64,000 nucleotides of DNA from Planctomycetota bacterium (GCA_029259635.1 JAJDEU010000019.1:1-64000); one strand, 5' to 3'. Positions 33,898 to 42,714 are shown, counted from the stretch's first letter. The notes: generated by a model from the sequence alone, not told the origin. Translations and numbers: made by a program.

Positions 33898-34767
33898 CTA
33901 GCAGCCGTACTCGTCGTAGGGGTCTGTCTCGAATGCGAACGCCGCTCGAGCTACAGCGGCCCCGACGAGAAGCAACGCAAACACGACGCGCAAGCCTCCG
34001 CGAAACCGGGCGGAGCGTCCTCTGAAAACGGGCAGCTCGGCAAGCCACGGTGCAAAGCCAGCGCTCGCGATCAGGCAAGCATCAGGACCCGGCAGGTCGC
34101 TGTACAAGTAAGAGCACAGCCCGAACCCAAAGCCCGCGACGACGATCAGGGTCAGCTCACCGCCGCTGAGGTACAAGCTCGGCCGAAGAAGTTTTACGAC
34201 CCACAAGGCGCCCACGCCGGCGCAAATCAACCCGACCAACTGTCCAATTTTTGCGCTCCCCGTAAGCGCTGCGCAGAGCGCGAGCCCCGTCAGCAGAACG
34301 AGGAGAGTGGCGTGAGAGGACGCTCCATCGCGGCAGGCCGCAAGTCTGTTCAAAGAGAATCCGATCGCGAGGCCGAGCCCCGCTAAGCCAGCTGTCCAGA
34401 CAACCGCTTCGCCGCCTTGCCATTGGTACTCAATCGTCGCGCGCAAGACGAACGCGAGCATTGCGCTTCCGAGCAACAAGCGCGAGACCAGTGCCAGGGT
34501 TCGGTTCTTGTCCGAGAAATAGAGCGCGGCACCGCCGAGCGTCACAACCCAAAACATCCAGTCGGTCGCTGCAAGTGTGCGAGTACTCGATGGCATGGGT
34601 GGTGCGCCGAAGAGTCCGACGAACCCGGCACCGAATCCAGCGGCAAGCAGGAGGGCTCTCCACGAAGAGTGTCGATCCTCTGTCCGTGGGAGCGGAATCA
34701 AGAGCGTTCCCACCCCGACGATTAAGCCGGGAATGAGAACGCCCCAAACGAGTGCTGCTTGCTCCAT
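33898..34767 (-). CDS. Polytopic membrane protein of unknown function
   Basis: 289 residues, mostly hydrophobic, with about eight to nine predicted membrane helices (for example ALVWGVLIPGLIVGVGTLLI at 4-23 and LTLIVVAGFGFGLCSYLY near 205-222). It begins MEQAALVWG and ends in a short polar tail, DPYDEYGC. No catalytic or transport signature is recognised. It is followed, in transcription order, by a 149-base convergent gap to the protease gene and is preceded by the YceI gene on the same strand, 58 bases away, so the two may share a transcript. Confidence 0.75.
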   Translation of the reverse strand: MEQAALVWGVLIPGLIVGVGTLLIPLPRTEDRHSSWRALLLAAGFGAGFVGLFGAPPMPSSTRTLAATDWMFWVVTLGGAALYFSDKNRTLALVSRLLLGSAMLAFVLRATIEYQWQGGEAVVWTAGLAGLGLAIGFSLNRLAACRDGASSHATLLVLLTGLALCAALTGSAKIGQLVGLICAGVGALWVVKLLRPSLYLSGGELTLIVVAGFGFGLCSYLYSDLPGPDACLIASAGFAPWLAELPVFRGRSARFRGGLRVVFALLLVGAAVARAAFAFETDPYDEYGC

Positions 34768-34825
34768 GGCTAGCGGTTCGTCATCGAGGTGCCGAGCGTC
34801 ACTGGATGCAAAAACTGAGAGCGCG

Positions 34826-35434
34826 CTAGTTCTGGCCGGCTTCGATACTGATCGTCAATTCAACGTCCGTACCGAGAGCACCATCGGCGCCGTAGCTCAC
34901 ACCGTAATCCGTTCGATCGATCGTGAACTGAGTGTGAAAGCCGACCTTCTTGCCCATTCGCGAATCCGAGCTTCCGACGTGCTCCACCTCGACCGTGATG
35001 GACTTGGTAACTCCGTGCATAACGAAATCGCCGGTCACTTTGTAAGTGCCATCGCCGTTCGCTTCGACCTTCGTGGAACGAAAGCCGAGAACCGGGAACT
35101 GCTTGACGTCGAAGAAGTCTGGACTGCGCAAGTGTTGATCGAGCTTATCGTTTCCGCTGTTGATGCTCTCGGCCGGAACCTCCATCACCATGGAACACTT
35201 CGAGGGATCCGCAGAATCAAAATCCACGGTCCCCGACATCTCGGCGAAGTTGCCGTAGAACCACGATGTGTCGAGGTGCTTGACCTTAAACATCACCGTC
35301 GAGTGAACCGGATCGATGGCATAGGAACCGGATTCGTCGGCGGCCCTGGGTGCAGTTGTCGAAGAGTTGGGACCAGTGAGCGCAAGCAGTCCAAAAGAAC
35401 TAAGCGCGACGAGAGCTAAAATGACAGGACGCAT
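34826..35434 (-). CDS. YceI-family exported lipid-binding protein
   Basis: 202 residues from the ATG at 35434; the frame is open upstream to 35617 but that part lacks family features. Signal-type N-terminus (MRPVILALVALSSFGLLAL). The YceI lipocalin-like barrel follows: YAIDPVHSTVMFKVKHLDTS (about 38-57), GTVDFDSADPSKCSM, HLRSPDFFDVKQFPVLGFRS, and VTGDFVMHGVTKSITVEVE. YceI proteins bind isoprenoid or polyprenyl chains in the periplasm. The adjacent polytopic membrane protein could be a partner, as YceI genes often sit beside membrane proteins; that is inference here. Confidence 0.92.
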   Translation of the reverse strand: MRPVILALVALSSFGLLALTGPNSSTTAPRAADESGSYAIDPVHSTVMFKVKHLDTSWFYGNFAEMSGTVDFDSADPSKCSMVMEVPAESINSGNDKLDQHLRSPDFFDVKQFPVLGFRSTKVEANGDGTYKVTGDFVMHGVTKSITVEVEHVGSSDSRMGKKVGFHTQFTIDRTDYGVSYGADGALGTDVELTISIEAGQN

Positions 35435-35669
35435 GGCGGAGTATTCGCTTTCGAGATAATCAATCGATTGAAGACGGAGTGAGAGAAGTTCATTGCTCGG
35501 ATGAGATCCGTTCGGATCCGAACGGCGCGGCATGGAGCAACATGCCACAGCAACCGCTCCGATCGCAAGTCGGCGAGGTGCTGGCTTTGATCCACCGACA
35601 GCACAGGCCACGAGCACCCTTCAATTATGTGTCGAACCCCTAACAAGGCCCGCCTGTTATTATCTCTTC

Positions 35670-36209
35670 ATGCAGAGCAAAGCCCAAACCGTTGCGCAGT
35701 ACCTCGCCGAACTACCCGAAGAGCGAAGGGCTGCCATTTCGAAGATTCGTGATGTCATCCGCAAGAGCCTCCCGAAGGGCTACGAAGAGGGCATGCAGTA
35801 CGGAATGATCGGTTACTTCGTTCCGCACAGCATCTTTCCCGATGGCTACCACTGCGACCCGAAACAACCTCTTCCGTTCGCAAGCCTGGCCTCGCAGAAG
35901 AATCACATGGCGCTCTATCTCATGTGCATTTACGGCAGCGAGTCGCACAAGGCTTGGTTCAAGGAAGCCTGGGAGAAGACGGGCAAGAAGCTCGACATGG
36001 GAAAGTCCTGCGTGCGCTTTAAAGAGCTGGAGGATGTTCCGCTGACGGTCGTGGGCCAGGCGATCAAGAAGGTCTCTGTGAAGAAGTACGTCGAGAGCTA
36101 TCAAGCCACGCGTGATTCGGCGGGCAGCAAGCCCAAGAAGAAAGTGAGCAAGAAGGCTGCACCCAGGCGCTCTGCGAAGAAGACCAAGAAGAAGGCGAGC
36201 CGTCGCTAA
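35670..36209 (+). CDS. DUF1801-family protein with lysine-rich tail
   Basis: 179 residues from the ATG at 35670. The DUF1801 (YdhG-like) core covers 1-145: AISKIRDVIRKSLPKGYEE, MQYGMIGYFVPHSIFP (near 42-57), LASQKNHMALYLMCIYG, and MGKSCVRFKELEDVPL. The last 25 residues are a separate basic tail (KPKKKVSKKAAPRRSAKKT and more Lys/Arg), like histone H1 or other nucleic-acid-binding tails. Family function is unknown; the tail suggests association with DNA or RNA. Cytoplasmic, apparently monocistronic. Confidence 0.85.
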   Translation: MQSKAQTVAQYLAELPEERRAAISKIRDVIRKSLPKGYEEGMQYGMIGYFVPHSIFPDGYHCDPKQPLPFASLASQKNHMALYLMCIYGSESHKAWFKEAWEKTGKKLDMGKSCVRFKELEDVPLTVVGQAIKKVSVKKYVESYQATRDSAGSKPKKKVSKKAAPRRSAKKTKKKASRR

Positions 36210-36377
36210 GCCCCCCCAGGGCGAAAATGGCCCAGTTAGGGGATTGTGAGCCAAACAGGGTGATTCCAGGTTCCGTTAGATTCTGTCAATCTTGTGAAGG
36301 GAATCGGCCTAGCGCCTAGTCCAAGATCGAGCAGTCGCCTAGCCTGCTCTCTCACTCACCACCAACCGATACTTCTC

Positions 36378-37040
36378 ATGAACAAACGAAGCTCAGCACT
36401 GATACTCCTCGCCGGCGTACTTGCGGCACCTGCGATCGCCGCCCGCATCGAGGAACCTACGACCCAACCCGCCATCTTCGTTGCAGGCGACGAAGTGGAA
36501 GTTCTGAAAATCGGATCCACCGTTCCGGCGACGCTAGAGCTCCCCGACTTCGAAGGCAACCGAACCAGCTTTGGAGACTTGCGCGGCAAAACCGTCCTGC
36601 TCCACTTCTGGTCGGATCGCTGCCCCGCAGAAGTTCACGCCGATCCCATCTTCAAGCAGATGGAAGAGATGTACGCGGATAACAAAGATGTCGTCCTGAT
36701 CGGCATCGCCTCGAATCAAAACGAGCTTGGAACCGCGCCCGAAGAAGGCGGCGACTACATGGCTCACTACAAGTCGCTTCGCTCCAAGCGCGACAAAGTC
36801 GGTTACAAGCACACGATCCTCGCCGACCACGGCAATGTCGCGAGTAGCCTGTTTCAGGCGCGCTCGACTCCGCACTGCTTCGCGATCGACAAAGAGGGCG
36901 TGCTTCAATACGCCGGCGCTCTCGATGATGATCCCCGCGGACGCAAAGGCGACGAGGCAACGAACTATCTCGTCGAGGCCGCGAAGGCACTTCAAAAAGG
37001 CGAGAAGCTCGCTGTGACGGAAACGAAGCCCTATGGCTGA
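36378..37040 (+). CDS. Exported redoxin (AhpC/TSA-thioredoxin fold), single-cysteine
   Basis: 220 residues from the ATG at 36378. Signal peptide MNKRSSALILLAGVLAAPAIA. Thioredoxin-fold domain from about 45: LPDFEGNRTSFGDLRGKTVL, then HFWSDRCPAEV, where Cys82 stands alone in place of a CxxC pair, and later SSLFQARSTPHCFAIDKEG with the cis-Pro loop and a second Cys. The pattern fits a peroxiredoxin-like or resolving role rather than TlpA disulfide exchange. The next gene, a TlpA-type lipoprotein, overlaps it by 8 bases, so the two are probably co-translated and could form a periplasmic redox pair. Confidence 0.88.
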   Translation: MNKRSSALILLAGVLAAPAIAARIEEPTTQPAIFVAGDEVEVLKIGSTVPATLELPDFEGNRTSFGDLRGKTVLLHFWSDRCPAEVHADPIFKQMEEMYADNKDVVLIGIASNQNELGTAPEEGGDYMAHYKSLRSKRDKVGYKHTILADHGNVASSLFQARSTPHCFAIDKEGVLQYAGALDDDPRGRKGDEATNYLVEAAKALQKGEKLAVTETKPYG

Positions 37041-37641
37041 AGCATCAAGAAGCGCTGATTTTCCCGTGCGGAAAATCGAAAACAACTTTTTGATTCGATT
37101 CCTGTTTGCGACCTCTCTCGGATTCTTCGCCGCCTGCCAACCGGGCGGCGAAGAGGCGATAGAGACTGACTCGGCGGAGAATGCGGAATCGTCCGAGACC
37201 TTCTCGATCGAGATCGTCGACTTCGAAGGGCTGCAAGCTCACCTCGCGGAGAATCGCGGCGAGGGCATGCTCCTCAATTTCTGGGCGATGTGGTGTGCTC
37301 CCTGCGTAGCAGAGCTACCCGAACTCAACGAAGTCGCGGACGCTTATCGCGCGCGCGGCGGCAAAGTCGTCGGCGTGAGCTATGACCTGATGGTCTCCGG
37401 ATCCGATCCCTCCACGATCAAAGAAACGATCCGAGACTTTCTCAAGAAGCGCGGTCTCAACTTCCCCGTGCTGATCTACGACGCCGATGACCACAGCGAC
37501 GTGAACGAGTTCTACTCGCTCCCCGGTGAGATCCCCTCCACCATCGCGCTCAATAAAGCTGGCGAGATCGTCGACCGCGAGGATGGTCAGACGAACGCAG
37601 CGCGTTTTGAAGAGCTCATGAAGAAGGCCACCGGCCTCTAA
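37033..37641 (+). CDS. TlpA/ResA-like thioredoxin lipoprotein
   Basis: 202 residues. The ATG at 37033 sits inside the end of the redoxin gene (ATGGCTGA). Hydrophobic segment LIRFLFATSLGFFAAC ends in a lipobox with Cys35, so a membrane-anchored lipoprotein is likely, after an unusually long charged N-region. Acidic linker 40-56, then a thioredoxin domain with LLNFWAMWCAPCVAELPEL (active-site Cys88 and Cys91) and the cis-Pro loop GEIPSTIALN. It would reduce or exchange disulfides outside the cytoplasm. It ends three bases from the convergent SDR gene. Confidence 0.92.
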   Translation: MAEASRSADFPVRKIENNFLIRFLFATSLGFFAACQPGGEEAIETDSAENAESSETFSIEIVDFEGLQAHLAENRGEGMLLNFWAMWCAPCVAELPELNEVADAYRARGGKVVGVSYDLMVSGSDPSTIKETIRDFLKKRGLNFPVLIYDADDHSDVNEFYSLPGEIPSTIALNKAGEIVDREDGQTNAARFEELMKKATGL

Positions 37642-37643
37642 GA

Positions 37644-38390
37644 TCAACGCCCGGCTAAAAAGCCAAAGCGTTGAAAGATGAACTCGGGAAGCGCGCGAAC
37701 AATGGCCATGACGGCCGCCCAAACCGACGGCAGGTAGACGACGTGCTTGCGGCCGGCGAGCGCTCGAACGATTCCGCGCGCGACTGCCCGCTTTTCGCCG
37801 AACAGAGCGTGCTTGTCGTGCCCGGCGCTCATCGGCGTATCGGTCGGTCCCAGTTTGATGTTCAGGACGTGGACGTCGCTCGAATACATGCGGCTGCGCA
37901 GCCCTTGCAAATATCGCGAGAGTCCTCCCTTCGCCGCCCCGTAGGTGTAGTTGCGCGGACGGCCGCGCTCGCCGGCAACCGAAGTGATCACGCCAACGTG
38001 CCCGCGACCTTGTCGCTCCATGTGGTTGGCGATCGGAATGATCAGTGAGATCGCGCTGGTCAGATTCGTCGTCAAGATCTCTTGGGCGTGTTCGAACTCG
38101 TTCTCCGATCGGATTTGATCGCCGAGTAGGCCGTGAGCGATTAACGCGATGTCCAAACCTCCGAGAGAATCGATAGCGCGCGACACGCGATCGGAATTGG
38201 AGTCCAACTCGTTGAGATCCCCCGCCTCCGAGCCGACCACGCTGGGCCCGAGTTCCTCCACTAGTTCGGACAAACGCGTCTCGTTGCGCGCGAGCAGATA
38301 GAGCTTGGCGCCGCCGGTGGCATAGAGCCGCGCGACCTCCGTCGCGACCGCCGAAGTTGCTCCGACGATCAGTATGCGTACTTCCGACAT
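37644..38390 (-). CDS. Short-chain dehydrogenase/reductase, DprE2-like
   Basis: 248 residues from the ATG at 38390. N-terminal nucleotide-binding strand RILIVGATSAVATEVARLY in place of the usual TGxxxGxG, Asp of DLNEL, LIAHGLLG, and the catalytic Tyr/Lys in YTYGAAKGGLSRY. The GATSxIA-type start and the C-terminal hydrophobic stretch (VWAAVMAIVRALPEFIFQRF) resemble the reductase that works with DprE1 to make decaprenyl-phosphoryl arabinose, and related reductases of surface-sugar pathways. No DprE1-like oxidase is in the window, so the substrate is open. Preceded on the same strand by a small membrane-protein gene 67 bases upstream. Confidence 0.82.
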   Translation of the reverse strand: MSEVRILIVGATSAVATEVARLYATGGAKLYLLARNETRLSELVEELGPSVVGSEAGDLNELDSNSDRVSRAIDSLGGLDIALIAHGLLGDQIRSENEFEHAQEILTTNLTSAISLIIPIANHMERQGRGHVGVITSVAGERGRPRNYTYGAAKGGLSRYLQGLRSRMYSSDVHVLNIKLGPTDTPMSAGHDKHALFGEKRAVARGIVRALAGRKHVVYLPSVWAAVMAIVRALPEFIFQRFGFLAGR

Positions 38391-38457
38391 GGGGGGAATT
38401 ACAGCACGCGCAAGTCGGACTCGCGAGAAGTCACTTTGCAGTTCTAGTCGAGAGAGA

Positions 38458-38664
38458 CTAACCAAGCAGCGGCGAGACGACTGTTTGACCGACCCACAGA
38501 ATCGCGAGTACGGTCAATGCCCAGATCGCGATGATGGCCTGTTTGGCCGAAGGCTCCGCGGATCCGCGGACTTCCGCAAGGTCCGACCTAAATCGCCGAA
38601 CGACCGTCGCGATCCACTTGCAGCAGATAACGAGGAGCGCGACGTGAAATATTAGGGAAAGCAT
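38458..38664 (-). CDS. Small two-helix membrane protein
   Basis: 68 residues with hydrophobic helices at about 3-21 (SLIFHVALLVICCKWIATVV) and 44-64 (AIIAIWALTVLAILWVGQTV), separated by a charged cytoplasmic-type loop. A clear GGAGG lies seven bases before the ATG at 38664, which supports it as a real gene despite its size. It precedes the SDR gene on the same strand and may share its transcript. No family recognised. Confidence 0.65.
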   Translation of the reverse strand: MLSLIFHVALLVICCKWIATVVRRFRSDLAEVRGSAEPSAKQAIIAIWALTVLAILWVGQTVVSPLLG

Positions 38665-38838
38665 TCAAACCTCCGCGTTCTTCGATTTAGAGCTACACCG
38701 AAATTAGAGCAGCTACCAAGTCCATACCTCGAAGGACTGCGCTCAGAACTTGAACGAATTCGGTCGATCGAACGCGCGCATGGGCGGCGACCGCACGGAT
38801 GCGAGCGAGTCACGGAAATTCGGCTATCCTCTCGCGGA

Positions 38839-40140
38839 ATGTCGAAGCCAGGAGACTCAAGATCGGACGCACTCATCGGGCAAGCAGCACGGGAGAAGTT
38901 CGAGCCTGCCACGCTCTCGATCATGCCGGACGAGCGCGTCACGCGCGTCACGCTCCTGCGGCACGGCGAAGTGGAGGCCTTCGATCAGCGAATCGTTCGT
39001 GGCCAGTCGGACGTGCCACTCTCCACGCGCGGAATCAAACAGAGCGGAACCGTCGCGGAATGGCTGACACGCGCGGTTCCCGACTTCGATGCGCTCTACT
39101 CCAGCGATCTCTCCAGGTGTCAACACCTCGCGAATCGGCTCCATCTGTCAACGGACCTCGACGTCGAGCTCGATCCGCGACTGCGTGAACAGAGCATGGG
39201 CGAGTGGCAGGGACGCACGTGGAACGAGATCACGGCGCAAGACGGGCCGCGCGTCACGGCTTACTGGGACAACTACGTGGAGACCACGCCCCCAGGCGGT
39301 GAGTCCTTGCTCGATCTGCAGAAGCGCGTCACGGAGTGGTGGGACGAGACTCACGCCCGGCATGCCGGAAAACGAATCGCCGTTGCAACGCACATCGGCG
39401 TCATTCGAACTCTGCTCTGTTCGCTGCTCCACATCCCGCTGGAAGATGCTCTGCGATTCGCGCCAGCCGTGGGCTCCATCACTTCGCTCTTAATCAGTGA
39501 AGCCGGGACCGTCGTCGAGAGTTTTGGAGAGCGACCGTGGCTGTGGCGGGACGACATGGCTTCGCTCTCGCGATCGGTCCAGCCCGCGGCCCGGATCGCG
39601 CTCTCCGGCTCCGCGGGTACCGGCAAGACGACCCTCGGGCGCGCACTCGCCGACAGGCTCGGCGTTCCGTTTATCGAAGAGGGCATGCGAACTCGTATCG
39701 AGAACGGTTTCGACATTCACTCACTGGACGTGGGCGGTCTCCGAAACCTCGTCCGCGAGCTCTGGGAAGAACAACTCGAGGCGCAGGCTGCTGCCGGCGA
39801 CGCGTACGTCGTGGACAGATCCAGCATCGACTACGCCGCCTTCTGGCTCCACTACAGCCTGTACGAAGAGCGAGAGGAGACCGACAGCTTTATCGCCGAC
39901 CTGTGTTCGGCCGCTCCTCGGTACGACCGCATCTTGCTGTTTCCCTGGGGCGTGCTTCCGATGGAGGCCGATGGAGTACGCGCTACGAATCGCTGGTTGC
40001 AACTGCGCTATCAGACCATTCTCGAGGGCCTGTTGGAGCGATACACGGAGCGCGAACGAATCACACGTGTACCCAACTCCATTGATTTCGACGAGCGCCT
40101 GCGCGCGGTCGAAGCCGCGATCGAGAACCAGCCGAGCTAG
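38839..40140 (+). CDS. Histidine phosphatase fused to a P-loop kinase-like domain
   Basis: 433 residues. Residues 33-235 are a phosphoglycerate-mutase-like histidine phosphatase: RHGE (41-44), YSSDLSRCQHLANRL, LREQSMGEWQGRTW with the catalytic Glu region, and second His in VATHIGVIRTLL. Residues 250-433 are a P-loop domain with Walker A GSAGTGKTT (near 256-264) and VVDRSSIDYAAFW (Walker B region), resembling the AAA_28/NadR kinase-type fold. The fusion suggests one pathway that both phosphorylates and dephosphorylates a small molecule, as in cobamide or NAD-related salvage; the substrate is unknown. An alternative start is the ATG at 38923. The stop overlaps that of the next gene. Confidence 0.85.
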   Translation: MSKPGDSRSDALIGQAAREKFEPATLSIMPDERVTRVTLLRHGEVEAFDQRIVRGQSDVPLSTRGIKQSGTVAEWLTRAVPDFDALYSSDLSRCQHLANRLHLSTDLDVELDPRLREQSMGEWQGRTWNEITAQDGPRVTAYWDNYVETTPPGGESLLDLQKRVTEWWDETHARHAGKRIAVATHIGVIRTLLCSLLHIPLEDALRFAPAVGSITSLLISEAGTVVESFGERPWLWRDDMASLSRSVQPAARIALSGSAGTGKTTLGRALADRLGVPFIEEGMRTRIENGFDIHSLDVGGLRNLVRELWEEQLEAQAAAGDAYVVDRSSIDYAAFWLHYSLYEEREETDSFIADLCSAAPRYDRILLFPWGVLPMEADGVRATNRWLQLRYQTILEGLLERYTERERITRVPNSIDFDERLRAVEAAIENQPS

Positions 40141-41252
40141 CGACCCGACGCGTGCTTATCAATTCGCCCGCGCACAGCCTCAAGCTCGCGCTCGAGTTCC
40201 GCTAATCGCCAATCCTCGCTAACCGTGGAGAGCAGTCCCTCGATCGCCAGCATGTGAGCCATGTCGAGCGCGACCTTCTTCGGAACTGCGATCTCGGGTT
40301 CCACGCCGGTCCCCTCCCAGTTCGTCCCCGTGATCGGATTGATCGCACGCCCCATCGGAATCCATACGGCGAACTCATCGTCTACAGAAACACGGCCGCC
40401 GGGATGCGCTCCTCCGCCTGTCTTCTCGCCGACGATCGTCGCTCGCCCGAGACACTGCAAGTTGTAAGAGAACTCTTCCGCCGCCGAGAACGTTTGCCCA
40501 CTGGTCAGTACGTAGACCGGCGTGTTCGGACTGCGCGTACCCGGAACTTTCGGATTCGTCCAAAACTCCTGCGTGGTATCCCCTTCTCTCCAATAGAGGC
40601 TGTTGAGGTGTACCGGTTTATCGCCAAAGAGATAGCTCGAGATCCACGCCACCATGTCGGGGTCTCCGCCACCGTTCTGGCGCAGATCAAAAATCAGCGC
40701 GTCGCTATTGGCGAGAAAATTCATCGCCGCGGACGCTGTTTCACCGCCGAGGTCCCGCGAGTGAAAGTTACGGAGATCGACATAGCCGACATTGCATGCG
40801 AGCCGAGACACACTCTCGAATCCGTAGTTGACGTTCTTCGCTCGCGCGTTCACGTCCGCGCTTTTTCTGGCGTCCTCTGGCCTTTCGAACACGTCGACGC
40901 CAGGTGCAAAAGAGACTCGCAAGTGGAGATCGTTGCTCACGCTCTGCAAGTCCGCAGTCAACGCGTTAGCTAGAGCGCCTGGGCTGGTCAAAGACTTGTA
41001 CGCGCCCGTCTCTTGTCGGGCATGAACGTGTACCGCCATCGCTTTGGCCACCTCGGGAAAAACGTAGCGCTCATTGAGCAAGGCCAACGTCTTCTCGATC
41101 ACTGCCGTTTTTCGCGCGTCATCGAATGGCGCAACCAACTCATCATCAGCTCCCATTCCGAAGACGGGAAGCGGCGCAAGGGCACCGCAGACGATGCATG
41201 CGACCGCTATTGTGTTTCTGATTGGTGCGATCGAGGTGGATCTCGAGCTCAT
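40137..41252 (-). CDS. Secreted S41-family (C-terminal-processing-like) peptidase
   Basis: 371 residues; the ATG at 41252 has GGAG six bases upstream. Signal-type N-terminus (NTIAVACIVCGALAPLPVFG). After a helical N-domain (40-150), the S41 core has VGYVDLRNFHSRD, IFDLRQNGGGDPDMVAW (near 187-203) and the nucleophile Ser256 in SGQTFSAAEEFSYNLQ, with GEKTGGGAHPGG after it. No PDZ domain is seen, so it is closer to the interphotoreceptor-retinoid-binding-protein/tricorn-core type than to CtpA. Likely a periplasmic peptidase. Its TAG shares CTAG with the stop of the convergent fusion gene. Confidence 0.88.
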   Translation of the reverse strand: MSSRSTSIAPIRNTIAVACIVCGALAPLPVFGMGADDELVAPFDDARKTAVIEKTLALLNERYVFPEVAKAMAVHVHARQETGAYKSLTSPGALANALTADLQSVSNDLHLRVSFAPGVDVFERPEDARKSADVNARAKNVNYGFESVSRLACNVGYVDLRNFHSRDLGGETASAAMNFLANSDALIFDLRQNGGGDPDMVAWISSYLFGDKPVHLNSLYWREGDTTQEFWTNPKVPGTRSPNTPVYVLTSGQTFSAAEEFSYNLQCLGRATIVGEKTGGGAHPGGRVSVDDEFAVWIPMGRAINPITGTNWEGTGVEPEIAVPKKVALDMAHMLAIEGLLSTVSEDWRLAELERELEAVRGRIDKHASGR

Positions 41253-41466
41253 GATTATCTCCGGTGGGAATTCCGCAATTAAGACGCCATGGTATCGCTT
41301 TGAATACCCCCTCGAATTGGCTCAGTCTGTAAGAAATGGAGCCGTTCTGAGTAAACCCGGCATTGCTCATCACCGCTTCACGGCGGGATAGAGCAGAGTA
41401 AAGCGCTCCCGTACTTCGGCGAGGTTGAGCTCGCCGCACCGCATCTCCCCAACCGCAAACACCACC

Positions 41467-42297
41467 ATGTTGAAACCCATCGCGCTGGCTCTGTCGCTCT
41501 GCTTGGCTGTTCCGTCGTTCGTCGAAGACGAAAAGCAGGGCATCGAACGTGCGGTCCTCGACTACGCGGAGTCCTACTACGAGGTCCGCCCCGAGTACGT
41601 CGAGCGAAGCATCCACCGCGACCTCGCCAAGACTGGCTTTACGATCGGGGAGGACGGCAGCTACAGCGAAAAGCCGATGGACTACGCGGGCTTTGAGAAA
41701 ATGATCGCGAACTTAATCGCGGCGGAGTACACGCCTGAGCCGGGGCCGAAAGAAGTCGAGATCCTCGATTCAGCAGACCAGACCGCCCTCGTCAAGCTGA
41801 CCGGGTCTTGGGGCGTCGACTATATGCAGCTCGCAAAGTTCGACGGCAAGTGGATGACGCGACACGCTCTGTGGCAAACCGCTCCGGTCTACCAAAACGA
41901 AGAGCAGCGCATTGAGAACACACACGCCATCGAAGAGGCTGTCGGCAACTACGTCGACGCGATCTACAAGGCGAAGCCGGACTGGATCGAGCGCAGTGTC
42001 TCGAAGTCACTCGTCAAGTTTGGTTTCCAGCGCTCGAGAGAGTCGGGGAGCTACTCAGCTTCGACGATGTCCTTTGACCAGCTCGTGGACGGAGCGGGCA
42101 AGTGGTACGCGAACGCGCCCGCTCGTGCCGACGCCAGGCGCAAGATCGAGGTGCTCGATGTCATGGACAAGATCGCCTGTGCGAAACTGACCGCCGACTG
42201 GGGCATCGACTACATGCACTTAGCGGAGATCGACGGACGCTGGATGATTCTCCACGTCATGTGGCAGAGTCTCCCGCCGGAAAAGAGCGATTCCTAG
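41467..42297 (+). CDS. Exported tandem NTF2-like (lumazine-binding family type) protein
   Basis: 276 residues from the ATG at 41467. Signal peptide MLKPIALALSLCLAVPSF. Two homologous NTF2-like halves: residues about 22-145 (GIERAVLDYAESYYEVRPEY, VDYMQLAKFDGKWMTRHALW) and 150-272 (AIEEAVGNYVDAIYKAKPDW, IDYMHLAEIDGRWMILHVMW). The halves match closely, showing an internal duplication. Proteins of this type (putative lumazine-binding, SnoaL-like) bind small ligands; no active site is evident. Converges with the next gene across 16 bases. Confidence 0.8.
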   Translation: MLKPIALALSLCLAVPSFVEDEKQGIERAVLDYAESYYEVRPEYVERSIHRDLAKTGFTIGEDGSYSEKPMDYAGFEKMIANLIAAEYTPEPGPKEVEILDSADQTALVKLTGSWGVDYMQLAKFDGKWMTRHALWQTAPVYQNEEQRIENTHAIEEAVGNYVDAIYKAKPDWIERSVSKSLVKFGFQRSRESGSYSASTMSFDQLVDGAGKWYANAPARADARRKIEVLDVMDKIACAKLTADWGIDYMHLAEIDGRWMILHVMWQSLPPEKSDS

Positions 42298-42313
42298 CTC
42301 AGGGCAGCGCTCT

Positions 42314-42655
42314 CTAGAACGGCTTGCTGTAGACCAACCAGACCGCGGCTCCAACCGCGACGACGGCCAATGCCGTGAGCACTCCCACCGCGCCCGGCTT
42401 ACGGAAAGCGACACCCGACAATCCGGCGAGAACGATCAAGCAGACCAGCTTGGCGATCATCCATCCCGGGAACCCGTACTCCAATTTCGCGGACAAACCG
42501 AAGCCGGCAACGATCACGAGGAGGGCGAGTATGCCCGTGATCATCATGCTTGCACGGCGCTTGTCGGGCGTCGGGGCCGCAAAAGCTTTGAAGGTGAACG
42601 CGGTCAGAAGCACCACGGAGATGACGTGAATGATGGAGTAGGTCTGGGGAGTCAT
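42314..42655 (-). CDS. Small four-helix membrane protein
   Basis: 113 residues with four hydrophobic helices (about 7-27, 36-53, 65-81, 87-108). The start TPQTYSIIHVISVVLLTAFTF with His near the outer face and the basic PDKRR loop resemble small SirB/YqjF-like membrane proteins, some of which carry haem, but I cannot assign a function. No Shine-Dalgarno sequence. 59 bases upstream of the M14 carboxypeptidase gene's stop and on its strand. Confidence 0.7.
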   Translation of the reverse strand: MTPQTYSIIHVISVVLLTAFTFKAFAAPTPDKRRASMMITGILALLVIVAGFGLSAKLEYGFPGWMIAKLVCLIVLAGLSGVAFRKPGAVGVLTALAVVAVGAAVWLVYSKPF

Positions 42656-42714
42656 GGGCCCAGGATACCGAATCGCACCCCTCTGCGACGAGCGGCCTTC
42701 GCCGAGAATCCGCC

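Noticed and set aside
40137..40140. Shared CTAG at convergent stops as a special element
   Set aside because: A tail-to-tail overlap of two TAG codons arises easily in compact genomes.
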